A stretch of DNA of 64,000 nt from an uncultured Caryophanales bacterium (GCA_946626535.1 CAMOUK010000002.1:47519-111518); one strand, 5' to 3'; shown: positions 17,627 to 26,212, counted from the stretch's first letter. The notes: generated by a model not told the origin, from the letters alone. Translations and numbers: made by a program.

Positions 17627-18568
17627 TTACAATAATTCAATTTCTTCTTTAGAAAGACCAGTGGCATTAAAAATTTGTTCTAAGGATAAGCCCATTTCTT
17701 TTAAATTCTTAGCTATTGATATAGTTTTTTCTTTTTGACCTAATTCCTTACCTTGCTGGATTCCTTGTTGAATTCCTTGTTGAATTCCTTGCTGGATTCC
17801 TTGCTGGATTCCTTGTTGAATTCCTTGTTGAATTCCTTGCTGGATTCCTTTTTCAAGGCCTTCTTTTGTTGCTTTTTCCATACCACAAACAAAATTAGAT
17901 ATTCTTTCGTCTTCAGCACGCTTTTTTGCATCAATTTCTAATATGATTGTATCATCATTATTCAATGCTTTAATAGAATCTACTAAATCATCCATTATGG
18001 CCTCACCTCTCAATTTATTCAAATCATGAGTTAAAAATAAATCATACCATCTATTTTTATTATAGCCATATTCTAAAAATTTTGCAAATTCTACTATTAT
18101 TATCTTTGTATCATCTAACAATGTGTTATCATGCTTATCATCATAAAGCTTATATTCTCTTATATAATCATCATCCTCAAATAGCTTAAAGCCTAAAAAC
18201 CATACACTATAGGTTGGCTTATATGAATATTTATTCGTATTATCCTTTCTTGAAAAGGAGCTATTCAATAGATCAACATAATATTTTAGCATTCTAGATT
18301 TGATATTGTAGTAGGTATCCTTAATTTGCATTTCAAGCTCGATTAAATTATTCGCTATTAATAGATTTACATCAAATATAGTAGATGTTATATCTATTCC
18401 AAAATTATTCTCCTGCTTTAAAAAGGTTACCTCCTCATTAATATCTAAATCCTTTAAATCTGATACAAATTCCTTTATTAGTGCTATCGCACCTTTTGGG
18501 CATTTTTCAAGTGATGCTTTAAAGATAATATCATTTGTAAAATTATATTTAACATATTCTGAATCCAT
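17627..18568 (-). CDS. Rpn-family PD-(D/E)XK nuclease / putative transposase with GIQQ repeats
   Basis: A member of the Rpn recombination-promoting nuclease family (DNA endonucleases that raise recA-independent recombination; also annotated as PD-(D/E)XK transposases). The N-terminal NFTNDIIFKASL, then FGIDITSTIFDVN and LIELEMQIKD give the D...ExQ nuclease core, followed by YNIKSRMLKYYVDLL and a WFLGFKLF segment. Near residues 241-272 there are eight tandem GIQQ units and then a helical tail (LSLEQIFNATGLSKEEIELL). Start is ATG 18568, after a strong GGAGGTG site; a start at 18631 would lack one. It stands alone with its own terminator. Confidence 0.85.
   Translation of the reverse strand: MDSEYVKYNFTNDIIFKASLEKCPKGAIALIKEFVSDLKDLDINEEVTFLKQENNFGIDITSTIFDVNLLIANNLIELEMQIKDTYYNIKSRMLKYYVDLLNSSFSRKDNTNKYSYKPTYSVWFLGFKLFEDDDYIREYKLYDDKHDNTLLDDTKIIIVEFAKFLEYGYNKNRWYDLFLTHDLNKLRGEAIMDDLVDSIKALNNDDTIILEIDAKKRAEDERISNFVCGMEKATKEGLEKGIQQGIQQGIQQGIQQGIQQGIQQGIQQGIQQGKELGQKEKTISIAKNLKEMGLSLEQIFNATGLSKEEIELL
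17753..17848 (-). repeat. Eight-copy 12-bp tandem repeat inside the Rpn gene
   Basis: Two 12-bp variants, A (TTGCTGGATTCC) and B (TTGTTGAATTCC) as read on the plus strand, are arranged A-B-B-A-A-B-B-A. They encode GIQQ each. The order shows a recent duplication of a 48-bp A-B-B-A block. Confidence 0.95.
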
Positions 18569-18647
18569 TTTTTCACCTCCATTTCCGGATTTATATTTTA
18601 TAATCCATAAAATAATAGAGGGAAAATTCAAATTTTTTTAAAGAAAA

Positions 18648-18674
18648 TAAAAAAAGAAGCTATGAAAGCTTCTT
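18648..18674 (-). terminator. Terminator of the asnS operon
   Basis: AAGAAGCT/AGCTTCTT stem with 5-base loop and seven T on the minus strand, just after the asnS stop. Confidence 0.85.
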
Positions 18675-18680
18675 TCAATA

Positions 18681-20060
18681 CTAATATTTACAGTTTTTAG
18701 GTGTTCTTGGGAATGGGATAGCATCTCTAATATTTTCAATACCAGTTAGATACATAATTAATCTTTCAAAGCCCATACCAAAGCCTGAGTGTACACATCC
18801 ACCATATCTTCTTGTATCTAGATACCAATCTACTTCATCCTTAGAAACATGAAGCTCTTCCATTCTCTTTAATAATAAATCAAGGTTCTCTTCTCTTTGA
18901 GATCCACCCATTAGCTCACCAGCATGTGGAACAACTAAATCTACTGCGGCTACAGTCTTATTATCAGGATTTAGCTTCATATACCAAGCCTTGATATCCT
19001 TTGGCCAATTTGTGATAAATACTGGTCCATTGAAATAATCTGTAATGTATCTTTCATGTTCCTTAGCGATATCATCCTCATAAGAAGGTAAAACTTCCCA
19101 TTTTTGACCTGACTTTAATAAGATATCAACAACATCATGATGTGAAATTCTAACGAACTTAGAGTTTACGATATTGTGTAATTTTTCCTTTAAGCCTTTT
19201 TCAACAAATTGATCACATAAATCAATTTCAGCTTTAGCATTTTCTAATACGTAATTAATTACGCTCTTTAGCATTTCTTCTTCAATATCCATTAAGCCTT
19301 CTAAATCACAGAATGCCATTTCAGGCTCAATCATCCAGAACTCATTTGCGTGAGTTTGAGTGTTTGAATTTTCAGTTCTAAATGTAGGACCAAATGTATA
19401 AATATCACCAAATGCCATAGCGAATGTTTCACCATGTAATTGGCCAGAGCCTGTTATAAACGCTTGCTTACCAAATAAATCCTTAGAAAAATCTACCTTA
19501 CCATCTTCAGTTAAAGGTAGGTTATTCATATCAAGTGTTGTAATTTTAAACATTTGATCTGAGCCTTCACAGTCAGCAGTTGTAATAAGTGGTGTATGTA
19601 CATATAAATATCCTCTATCTTGGAAATATTTATGTACAGCCATTGCCGCAACACTTCTGATTCTAAATACTGCATTAAATAAATTTGTTCTTGGACGTAG
19701 GTGAGCAACATCTCTTAAGAATTCTCTAGTATGACGCTTTGGTTGGATTGGGAAATCCTCAGGACAATCTCCTAGCATCTTAACTGAAGTTGCGTGAACT
19801 TCTAAAGGCTGTTTAGCTTGAGGTGTTAAAACAACCTTACCCTTTATTTCAACTGAAACTCCAACTCTAAATTTAGAAATTTCTTCAAAGTTTTCTAATG
19901 CTTGGTCATAAACAACCTGTAGACTTGTTACAGTTGAACCATCATTTATATTTAAGAAGCCAAATTGTGCTTGTGCTCTATTTGTCTTAACCCAAGCATA
20001 AATTAATACTTCCTCTTCCTTCTTATTTAAAAATAATTCCTTAATTTTAATTCTTCTCAT
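18681..20060 (-). CDS. asnS: Asparagine-tRNA ligase
   Basis: Charges tRNA-Asn with asparagine. The 459 residues carry an N-terminal OB-fold anticodon-binding domain (YAWVKTNRAQAQFGFLNINDGS), then the class II catalytic core: HLRPRTNLFNAVFRIRS (motif 1), GPTFRTENSNTQTHANEFWMIEPE (motif 2) and GFGMGFERLIMYLTG (motif 3). The HANEFWMIEPE version is typical of AsnRS rather than AspRS. Its ATG overlaps the flavodoxin stop as ATGA. Expression is controlled by the upstream T-box with an Asn (AAC) specifier. Confidence 0.97.
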   Translation of the reverse strand: MRRIKIKELFLNKKEEEVLIYAWVKTNRAQAQFGFLNINDGSTVTSLQVVYDQALENFEEISKFRVGVSVEIKGKVVLTPQAKQPLEVHATSVKMLGDCPEDFPIQPKRHTREFLRDVAHLRPRTNLFNAVFRIRSVAAMAVHKYFQDRGYLYVHTPLITTADCEGSDQMFKITTLDMNNLPLTEDGKVDFSKDLFGKQAFITGSGQLHGETFAMAFGDIYTFGPTFRTENSNTQTHANEFWMIEPEMAFCDLEGLMDIEEEMLKSVINYVLENAKAEIDLCDQFVEKGLKEKLHNIVNSKFVRISHHDVVDILLKSGQKWEVLPSYEDDIAKEHERYITDYFNGPVFITNWPKDIKAWYMKLNPDNKTVAAVDLVVPHAGELMGGSQREENLDLLLKRMEELHVSKDEVDWYLDTRRYGGCVHSGFGMGFERLIMYLTGIENIRDAIPFPRTPKNCKY

Positions 20061-20503
20061 AATAATCCCTCTATTCTATCTAATTCACTTAAATTTGATT
20101 TTGGCTGTTTCAATATAATAATTTTCGCATTTGGATATTTTTTTAATATCATTTTATATGCCTTTTTAGCCTCTCCACTACCACTATACAATATAAATGT
20201 TATTAATTTATTATTTAGATTTGTATTTTTTAGTACTGTATTTATTGGACAAGAAAGCCTTCCATTCCAAATAGGAGAACCTATACAAATCTTGTCATAA
20301 TTACTTACATTATTATCATAATTATTAAGCTTAGCCTTTTTACCTATTGCTGCATGAAAGCCACCCTTCATACAAGCTAAAAATAAATTTTTACTTAGCT
20401 TATAATTAGTTAATACCTTTCTAATATCATAGCCTAAATCCTTCATTTTTGAAGCTACAACATCACCATTACCACTATTGGAATAATAAATATATAATTT
20501 CAT
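20057..20503 (-). CDS. Flavodoxin-like protein, first gene of the asnS operon
   Basis: A small FMN-binding fold electron carrier or related protein. The N-terminal YIYYSNSGNGDVVA matches the flavodoxin phosphate-binding loop in a slightly shortened form, and GSPIWNGRLSCPINTVL and FILYSGSGEAKKAY match the two later FMN-contact loops, in 148 residues. A signature AGGAGG precedes ATG 20503. It lies directly after the T-box terminator and is coupled to asnS by an ATGA overlap, so its synthesis should rise on asparagine starvation, which is odd for an electron carrier. Substrate or partner is unknown. Confidence 0.75.
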   Translation of the reverse strand: MKLYIYYSNSGNGDVVASKMKDLGYDIRKVLTNYKLSKNLFLACMKGGFHAAIGKKAKLNNYDNNVSNYDKICIGSPIWNGRLSCPINTVLKNTNLNNKLITFILYSGSGEAKKAYKMILKKYPNAKIIILKQPKSNLSELDRIEGLL

Positions 20504-20521
20504 AATTCCTCCTTTAAAAAT

Positions 20522-20744
20522 AAAAAAGTCCTTTGAATTAACAAAGGACGAAATAACCGTGGTACCACCTTAATTCTATAGAATAATCTATAGCACTCTA
20601 ATATCTGTAACGTAGATATACGGGTAGTTCTACTTAAATTTCTTCTACCGCTCAAGGATGTTGTCCACCTAATCTATATATCTCTTTTCACCAACTGAGA
20701 CTCTCTTATAATAATCAATTAGATATTCTTCCTATCTTAGCTTT
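20522..20744 (-). promoter_or_regulatory. T-box riboswitch leader with Asn (AAC) specifier
   Basis: The conserved T-box core GTGGTACCACGG lies at about 20557-20568 on the minus strand, in the antiterminator position, followed by a perfect GTCCTTTG/CAAAGGAC terminator stem (20528-20549) and a T run. In the stem I region the sequence GGACAACATCCTTGAGC places the codon AAC at 20660-20662 in the usual specifier position, matching asparagine and asnS. Uncharged tRNA-Asn should stabilise the antiterminator and turn on flavodoxin and asnS. Confidence 0.93.
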
Positions 20745-20750
20745 ATCATA

Positions 20751-20778
20751 ATTATATAATTTTTTTTATTTTTTTCAA
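20751..20778 (-). promoter_or_regulatory. Promoter of the T-box/flavodoxin/asnS operon
   Basis: TTGAAA (20773-20778) and TATAAT (20751-20756) on the minus strand, 16 bases apart. The start site falls at about 20744, where the T-box leader begins. Confidence 0.65.
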
Positions 20779-20784
20779 CAATTA

Positions 20785-21198
20785 TTACTCAATAACTACT
20801 GTCTTTTGTTCTTTTTGTGAATCACTTTCAGCAAAAATTATAATTTGAACTATACCAACTATAACAAATGCAAATAAAACTATATCTAAAATACCTAATA
20901 CTAAATGTAATGTCTTATTATCACTATCAGCTGTAGTTAAATTAACAATTGGTAGGATTGTAGCTAATGCCAAAAATACATCAAAGAAAATAAATACTCC
21001 TCTAAATACATTCTTCATCACTTCTACATCACTAGCAGTAGCTAAGCTACCATTATAATAAAGTGTTCCTGCTTCATAAGAATAATCAACTATTGAATTA
21101 ATATTAACAGTTAAAATAATCATAACTAATAAAATAATACCAATAAGTATCAAACCTAAAACGGATAAAACTTTAATTGCTGTCTTCATGTATTGCAC
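20785..21198 (-). CDS. Small membrane protein of unknown function
   Basis: A 137-residue protein with three to four hydrophobic helices: residues 7-32, 67-85 and 97-125, with a polar loop (residues 35-65, YYNGSLATASDVEVMKNVFRG) between the first two. The C terminus is charged (ESDSQKEQK). I do not recognise a family. It lies just before the T-box promoter on the same strand without a clear terminator, and is divergent from the HIT gene. Confidence 0.65.
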   Translation of the reverse strand: MQYMKTAIKVLSVLGLILIGIILLVMIILTVNINSIVDYSYEAGTLYYNGSLATASDVEVMKNVFRGVFIFFDVFLALATILPIVNLTTADSDNKTLHLVLGILDIVLFAFVIVGIVQIIIFAESDSQKEQKTVVIE

Positions 21199-21306
21199 GA
21201 CCTTTCGCCTATAATTTTATCACAATAATATTAATAAATCATTAAGAAAATATTTCAACAATATCAAAAATATCATATAATATAAAAAAGAAAAGAGGTA
21301 TTAAAA

Positions 21307-21714
21307 ATGAGCGATATTTTTTGTAAGATTATAAATGGTGAGATTCCATCAGCTAAAATTTATGAAGACGATGATGTTTTAGCTATCTTAGATCTTTCTC
21401 AAGCAACTAAAGGACATACATTAGTATTATCTAAAAAGCATTTTGCTAATCTTTTAGAAATTGAGGATTATGAATATTTAAAGGTTATGGCAACAGTTAA
21501 AGAATTAGCTAAAGCTATTGTTAAAACCTTTAAGGCAGATGGTGTTAATATCATCAATAACTGTAATGAGGCTGCAGGTCAAACAATTATGCATTTCCAT
21601 GTTCATATTATTCCAAGATATAATGGTGATGACTTAGAATTAAAATTTGTAGATCATCAAGGAAAATATGACCTAAATGAATTAAAAGAAGAAATTATAA
21701 AAAATATTGAGTAA
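21307..21714 (+). CDS. HIT-family nucleotide hydrolase (HinT type)
   Basis: A histidine-triad protein that hydrolyses purine nucleoside phosphoramidates. The 135 residues contain CKIINGEIPSAKIYEDDDVLAILD at the N terminus, HTLVLSKKHFANLLE, and the triad MHFHVHIIPRY near residue 99; the full His-x-His-x-His-x-x motif is present. AAGAGGT precedes the ATG. A perfect TATAAT lies at 21276-21281 with a weak -35. It and the following TIR gene are the only genes left of the origin that run against the replication fork. Confidence 0.92.
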   Translation: MSDIFCKIINGEIPSAKIYEDDDVLAILDLSQATKGHTLVLSKKHFANLLEIEDYEYLKVMATVKELAKAIVKTFKADGVNIINNCNEAAGQTIMHFHVHIIPRYNGDDLELKFVDHQGKYDLNELKEEIIKNIE

Positions 21715-21757
21715 ATATTTGAGTAAATAATAGATTAAGTGAAAGGATGTGATTCTT

Positions 21758-22513
21758 GTGAATTGTTATCTAGGTAATGATAAGTACGCTTTTGTATCAT
21801 ATGCTCATCAGGATAAAGAAAAAGTACTTAATTTTTTGGAAAAATTAGATAATATCGGCTGTAGATTATGGTATGACGCTGGTATCGAGAAAACACAAGA
21901 ATGGATTAATTATCTTGTCACTAAAATTAAAAATGCATCTCTATTTATTCTCTTCATTACAAAAAATGTAAGTGGAAGCAAATATGTTGCAAAAGAGATT
22001 TATTTTGCAAATCAAAATGATATTCCAATTCTTCCAATATATTTAGATAATGTATCATTGTCAGATGAATTAAATTTTTCAATTGGTCTATATCAAGCTA
22101 TTACTTTTGATGAAATAAGTAACAACAATGTTTTTAACAAAATACCTGAAGATATAAAAAGCTTAAATGGAAAGCTAATTTATTCTTATTCAAAATTTGA
22201 TTATTTTGTTTTTAGTGATTATTCTACTTTCAAAATTAATCAAGTAAATAAAGATGGTGTAATTAATACAATGTTTGAAAAAAGATTTACTGAAGAATGG
22301 AAATGTCACGTTGGTCTTCATTCAATAAATCCGGCTATTCCAAATGAATTCCATAATTATCATAAATCAACATTATTTTTTCAAATATTTGTAGATTTAG
22401 AAAATACAGATGTAACTAAAGATATGTATTTAAATTATAAATTTGCAATAGTAGATCCTTATACTAGTAATGCTAAGCTCATTCTAGAAGAGGAATTATC
22501 AAAGAAGCAATAA
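21758..22513 (+). CDS. TIR-domain protein with unassigned C-terminal half
   Basis: The first 130 residues form a bacterial TIR domain: YAFVSYAHQDKEKV (box 1), GCRLWYDAGIEKTQEWINYL with the BB-loop and a Glu just before Trp in the position of the NADase Glu, ASLFILFITKNVSGSKYVAKEI, and IPILPIYLD. Many bacterial TIR domains hydrolyse NAD+ in phage defence or cut cyclic nucleotide substrates; activity here is inference. The C-terminal 110 residues (SKFDYFVFSDYSTF..., EEWKCHVGLHSINPAIP) match no domain I know and may sense a signal. Start is GTG 21758, placed 10 bases after AAAGGA; a GTG at 21749 would overlap that site. No Thoeris or CBASS partner gene is adjacent. Confidence 0.8.
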   Translation: MNCYLGNDKYAFVSYAHQDKEKVLNFLEKLDNIGCRLWYDAGIEKTQEWINYLVTKIKNASLFILFITKNVSGSKYVAKEIYFANQNDIPILPIYLDNVSLSDELNFSIGLYQAITFDEISNNNVFNKIPEDIKSLNGKLIYSYSKFDYFVFSDYSTFKINQVNKDGVINTMFEKRFTEEWKCHVGLHSINPAIPNEFHNYHKSTLFFQIFVDLENTDVTKDMYLNYKFAIVDPYTSNAKLILEEELSKKQ

Positions 22514-22521
22514 ATAAAAAT

Positions 22522-22548
22522 TGAGTAGGAATCCTACTCATTTTTTTT
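22522..22548. terminator. Bidirectional terminator between TIR and helicase genes
   Basis: TGAGTAGG/CCTACTCA stem with 3-base loop and eight T on the plus side and a T-rich tail on the minus side. The helicase stop codon lies within the stem. Confidence 0.85.
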
Positions 22549-24855
22549 GAAAAAATCTAATATTTCATTCTTTAAAATGTAAGAATTAGTTATTTGTTTT
22601 TTTAATGTCCAATGTGGAGGCATCAACTCTAGATATTTTGAATATAAAAATCTAGTATCAATTAATATCGCAATACCTCTATCATTTTCACTTCTTATTA
22701 CTCTACCTACCGCCTGTATAACCTTAGTCATACCTGGATATGTATATGCATAATCAAAGCCTTCATTATAAAGGCTATCAAAATATTCCTTTAAAATATT
22801 ATTTTCATCACAAATCATAGGTAATCCTACACCTACAATTATTACACCTGTAAGCTCATCACCTATTAAATCAATACCTTCAGAGAAGGCACCACCCATA
22901 ACAAATAAGCCTAATTTATTATTTCCTTTTTTAAACTTATTTATTATTTCTTCTTTCTTCTCATCATTAAAATTATTCTCTTGAATGATTATTTCATAAT
23001 CTTCTATTTCTAATGCATCGATAACCATATTTAAATATTGATAAGAAGGGAAAAACACAATATAGTTACCCTTATGATTATTAACAGTAGTCTCTATAAT
23101 TTCTGTTATTTCATCAATAGAAGCCGCTCTATCCTTATATTTAGTTGAGATGCTATTATTTATAATAATATCTAAATTATTAGGATTAAAAGGCGATTTT
23201 AGTTCTAAATACTTTCCTTCTCCTCTAGTTAATAAATTAATATGATAATCTATTGGATAAAGCGTTGCTGAAAAGAATACTATACTTGATGTATATGAAT
23301 GAATTATATCTAATATATAGCTTGAGGCATCAAGACAGTAATAATTAACTACTACATTATCATCTTCTATCTTAGCTAGATGCCTATGGCTAGGGCCATA
23401 TATTTCAGCTGCCGTTAAGAAGCCAATAATTTTAAAATAAACATCTAAGGCCTCATCCTTATCCTTTATCTTTTCATTTTTATTCTTATCAAATAGCTCA
23501 TCACATGAATTAATAAGCTTTCTTAATGCTGAATTTAAATCAATATTAAATAATGTATCACAATATATACTATTTTCTACTATCTTATCTCTATATGAAT
23601 TTAATATCTCTAAAACACTATTTGCATCCCTTCTAATAGAAGGCTTAAAGCCAGTTAATATACGTCTTAAGGCTTTAATATCCTTTTCACTGATAGCCGC
23701 TGAATACATTTCCTTACTTCTAGATATTAAATTATGAGCCTCATCTACTAATACCTTTAATTTATATGTATCATCGTCATAACAGGTAAGTCTTACGGCA
23801 GGATCAAATAAATAATTATAATCAGCAATTATAATATCACAATAATTAGATAGATATAGGCTAAATTCAAATGCGCAAATCTTATGCTTATTTGAAATAT
23901 CAATTATGGTTTTTCTATCATAAATATCATGATTTTTAATGATATCCATAGTAGCTACCTTTAATCTATCAAAGTAGCCTTTAGCGAAAGGACAATTTTC
24001 TGGATTACAGCTTTTTTCACCTAAATTACATATTTTTTGTTTAGCTGTAATATCTATAGTTTTAACCTTTAAACCTTTATTAGCTAATATTTTAACAGCG
24101 TCAATAGGGGCGTTTTTTCCGCTGCCCTTAGCTGTTAAATAAAATAGCTTTTCATTTCTTTTTAAGGCCTTTAAAGTAGAAAACATTGTAGCCATAGTCT
24201 TTCCTATACCTGTTGGGGCAATAGCGTATAAAATATCACCATTAATTGCTGCCTGATAGCACGCCTTCATTAAATCCTTTTGGCCATCTCTCATCTTATT
24301 AAAAGGAAATTTCATTTCTTTTATTGTATTTTCCTTATTGATAGTAGCCTCATCAAGTAAGCATAAGAAATCTAGATACTCCTCTAAGACATTAAAGAAA
24401 AATTCCTCTAGCTCATTTATAGAAATTGTATTATCGAAGCTTTTAGTTTCATAATTTATAACACTTACATAGGTTAATCTAATATTTACATAATCTAAAT
24501 TATGCTGAAGACCATATAAATAGCCATATATTTTAGCTTGAGCTAAATGCTCCTTATGATAATCTGTATCAATATCATCTAATTCTAAGGTTGTTGATTT
24601 AATTTCTTCAATGATAATCTTATCATCAATATTTAATAATCCATCAATAAATCCATGAAGAATATAATCATTATTCTTAAAATTAATTTCTTGTTTTATA
24701 TAGAATTCTTTAATAGATTTTTCATTATATTTATTTTGAAGGAAGTCGTGAGCCTTTTGACCTCTAATTAAATCAGCATTGGAAAAAAATTCATTTGTTA
24801 ATGAACCAGATTGACATATGAAATATGCTAATTCTCTTACTCCAATGCTTTTCAT
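22534..24855 (-). CDS. XPD/DinG-like iron-sulfur helicase fused to a PD-(D/E)XK nuclease
   Basis: A 773-residue superfamily 2 DNA helicase of DinG/XPD type. The N terminus carries a Cas4/RecB-type nuclease core: HGFIDGLLNIDDKIIIEEIKST then HLAQAKIYGYL. Helicase motifs follow: Walker A APTGIGKTMAT, four cysteines of an iron-sulfur cluster (KICNLGEKSCNPENCPF), motif II VDEAHNL, and C-terminal GGAFSEGIDL and QAVGRVIRSENDRG. This nuclease-helicase layout is known in Firmicutes and differs from exonuclease-fused DinG of Bacillus. It is likely a DNA repair enzyme. It is co-transcribed with the zinc-ribbon membrane protein gene 2 bases upstream. Confidence 0.88.
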   Translation of the reverse strand: MKSIGVRELAYFICQSGSLTNEFFSNADLIRGQKAHDFLQNKYNEKSIKEFYIKQEINFKNNDYILHGFIDGLLNIDDKIIIEEIKSTTLELDDIDTDYHKEHLAQAKIYGYLYGLQHNLDYVNIRLTYVSVINYETKSFDNTISINELEEFFFNVLEEYLDFLCLLDEATINKENTIKEMKFPFNKMRDGQKDLMKACYQAAINGDILYAIAPTGIGKTMATMFSTLKALKRNEKLFYLTAKGSGKNAPIDAVKILANKGLKVKTIDITAKQKICNLGEKSCNPENCPFAKGYFDRLKVATMDIIKNHDIYDRKTIIDISNKHKICAFEFSLYLSNYCDIIIADYNYLFDPAVRLTCYDDDTYKLKVLVDEAHNLISRSKEMYSAAISEKDIKALRRILTGFKPSIRRDANSVLEILNSYRDKIVENSIYCDTLFNIDLNSALRKLINSCDELFDKNKNEKIKDKDEALDVYFKIIGFLTAAEIYGPSHRHLAKIEDDNVVVNYYCLDASSYILDIIHSYTSSIVFFSATLYPIDYHINLLTRGEGKYLELKSPFNPNNLDIIINNSISTKYKDRAASIDEITEIIETTVNNHKGNYIVFFPSYQYLNMVIDALEIEDYEIIIQENNFNDEKKEEIINKFKKGNNKLGLFVMGGAFSEGIDLIGDELTGVIIVGVGLPMICDENNILKEYFDSLYNEGFDYAYTYPGMTKVIQAVGRVIRSENDRGIAILIDTRFLYSKYLELMPPHWTLKKQITNSYILKNEILDFFKKNE

Positions 24856-24857
24856 TT

Positions 24858-25628
24858 TTAACCTCTTTTAATTTTTCTTTTTCTCTTTTTAACGAATCTA
24901 CTAAATATTTCTTCTACACTTTGTGGATCTTCATTTATAACACCAAGTATACCTAGTGTAATATCAATATTATCTCCTTCAAATAATTGAGAATATAAAT
25001 TCTTTTTAATTCTTTGAGTAGTTTCTTCTAATGTTTTTCCATGATTATATCTAAATACGACATAATAATATGTTTCATTTTTCTTTTCTATTTTATATTT
25101 CTTTTTAATTTTACCCTTAACTATTTTACCAGTTCTAAGGGTAAGTGCGGCTTCTCGTGACTCATTTTTATTTCCACCAAAAAGAATAAATAATACAGAA
25201 ATAACAACGAATAAAACACCAACGATAACCATAAATGGTATACCAATAGATTGTTTATCCTCACTAGATACAAAAAATATACCAACAAAAAAGGAAATCA
25301 TCATAATTATCATTAATACAAAAACTATATTACCTATAGTCTCAGTTTTTGTCTCATATAAATCAACAAAATGCTTCAATTTAGGTCTATAATATTTTCT
25401 TTCACCACTTGGCTTCATATAATACTCTCCAGGTCCATATGTAGGAATTTCTTTATTTAAATCTATTTCTAAATTATTTAATTCATTTTTATTTTTTTCT
25501 ATACTATTTTCTAGTTTTTTATACGCAGGCTCAGGATTTGATGGCTTATTCTCAATTAATTTACCACCACAATAACTACATCTTGCTACAAACTGGCTAT
25601 TTTCCTTACCACATACCTCACAATACAT
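24858..25628 (-). CDS. Zinc-ribbon membrane protein of unknown function
   Basis: The 256-residue protein opens with a zinc ribbon (MYCEVCGKENSQFVARCSYCGG; CxxC and CxxC), followed by a helical linker, two transmembrane helices (about residues 97-119 and 129-150, separated by a short loop), and a C-terminal domain with beta-rich, basic sequence (KYKIEKKNETYYYVVFRYNHGKTLEE). Such zinc-ribbon membrane proteins are common in gut Firmicutes and mostly uncharacterised. It precedes the helicase gene by 2 bases, so the pair is one transcript. Confidence 0.65.
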   Translation of the reverse strand: MYCEVCGKENSQFVARCSYCGGKLIENKPSNPEPAYKKLENSIEKNKNELNNLEIDLNKEIPTYGPGEYYMKPSGERKYYRPKLKHFVDLYETKTETIGNIVFVLMIIMMISFFVGIFFVSSEDKQSIGIPFMVIVGVLFVVISVLFILFGGNKNESREAALTLRTGKIVKGKIKKKYKIEKKNETYYYVVFRYNHGKTLEETTQRIKKNLYSQLFEGDNIDITLGILGVINEDPQSVEEIFSRFVKKRKRKIKRG

Positions 25629-25660
25629 TTCTTATCCCCCTAATCTTTAATACTTCCTTT

Positions 25661-25695
25661 TAAAAAGAGCTTAGGTAAATTATTACTTAAGCTCT
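25661..25695 (-). terminator. Terminator of the yaaA-recF-gyrB-gyrA-DUF308 operon
   Basis: Long minus-strand hairpin with AGAGCTTA/TAAGCTCT outer stem and GTAA/TTAC inner stem, followed by TTTTTA. Confidence 0.75.
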
Positions 25696-25702
25696 AATTT
25701 AA

Positions 25703-26212
25703 TTATACTGCTTGATTTAATTCTTTATATTTTTTATGTTTTCTAATTAATAATCTAACAGCATCTAATATAATTTCAACACCTAATAAAATTAAATGGG
25801 TTGTTACATGATGGGTTGGATTAATAATTAAGAAAATTGATAAAACTACCGTAATGATTGAAAGGATTAATATAACAATTTCAAATTTATCCTTTTTAAT
25901 TTCAGATAGGCTCTTTGAAAAGTTTCTTCCACCATTAATTACGGAAATGGTAGCCCAAATTACACAGATAGATGTGAAATCTGAGGTTGCACCACTGACC
26001 ATTAAAATACCTAGAATTACTATACCAATCTTATAGCCAAAATTATCACGATCCTTTTCAATAAGATCAACTATAATAGCTTCTACGTTAGTTAATATCA
26101 TAACAGCACCAACAACATATGCTAAATAATCGAGCATAAAGTCATGAAATATGATAATAACAAGACCTGTTATTATGTATATTATTGGCTTAATAATATC
26201 TAAGAATTTCAA
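25703..26212 (-). CDS. DUF308-like membrane protein
   Basis: A 169-residue protein with five or six transmembrane helices in pairs (residues 8-24, 28-48, 62-80, 83-92, 112-132, 138-158), a pattern of DUF308/HdeD proteins; a basic tail follows. Function unknown. The start is TTG 26212 with an AGGTGATA site which overlaps the end of gyrA, so it is coupled to gyrase translation as the last gene of the operon. Confidence 0.6.
   Translation of the reverse strand: MKFLDIIKPIIYIITGLVIIIFHDFMLDYLAYVVGAVMILTNVEAIIVDLIEKDRDNFGYKIGIVILGILMVSGATSDFTSICVIWATISVINGGRNFSKSLSEIKKDKFEIVILILSIITVVLSIFLIINPTHHVTTHLILLGVEIILDAVRLLIRKHKKYKELNQAV

Noticed and set aside
17753..17848. Regularly repeated short sequence that could be taken for a CRISPR array
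   Set aside because: The 12-bp units are contiguous without spacers and encode an in-frame GIQQ repeat in the Rpn gene.
17740..17941. Open frames in both other directions across the GIQQ repeat
   Set aside because: They are repeat shadows (KEFN/ESSK and LLNS runs) with no ribosome site and overlap a well-supported gene.
20522..20600. Stem near 20528-20549 considered as a plain terminator of the upstream membrane protein gene
   Set aside because: The adjacent T-box core and the AAC specifier show it is the riboswitch terminator.
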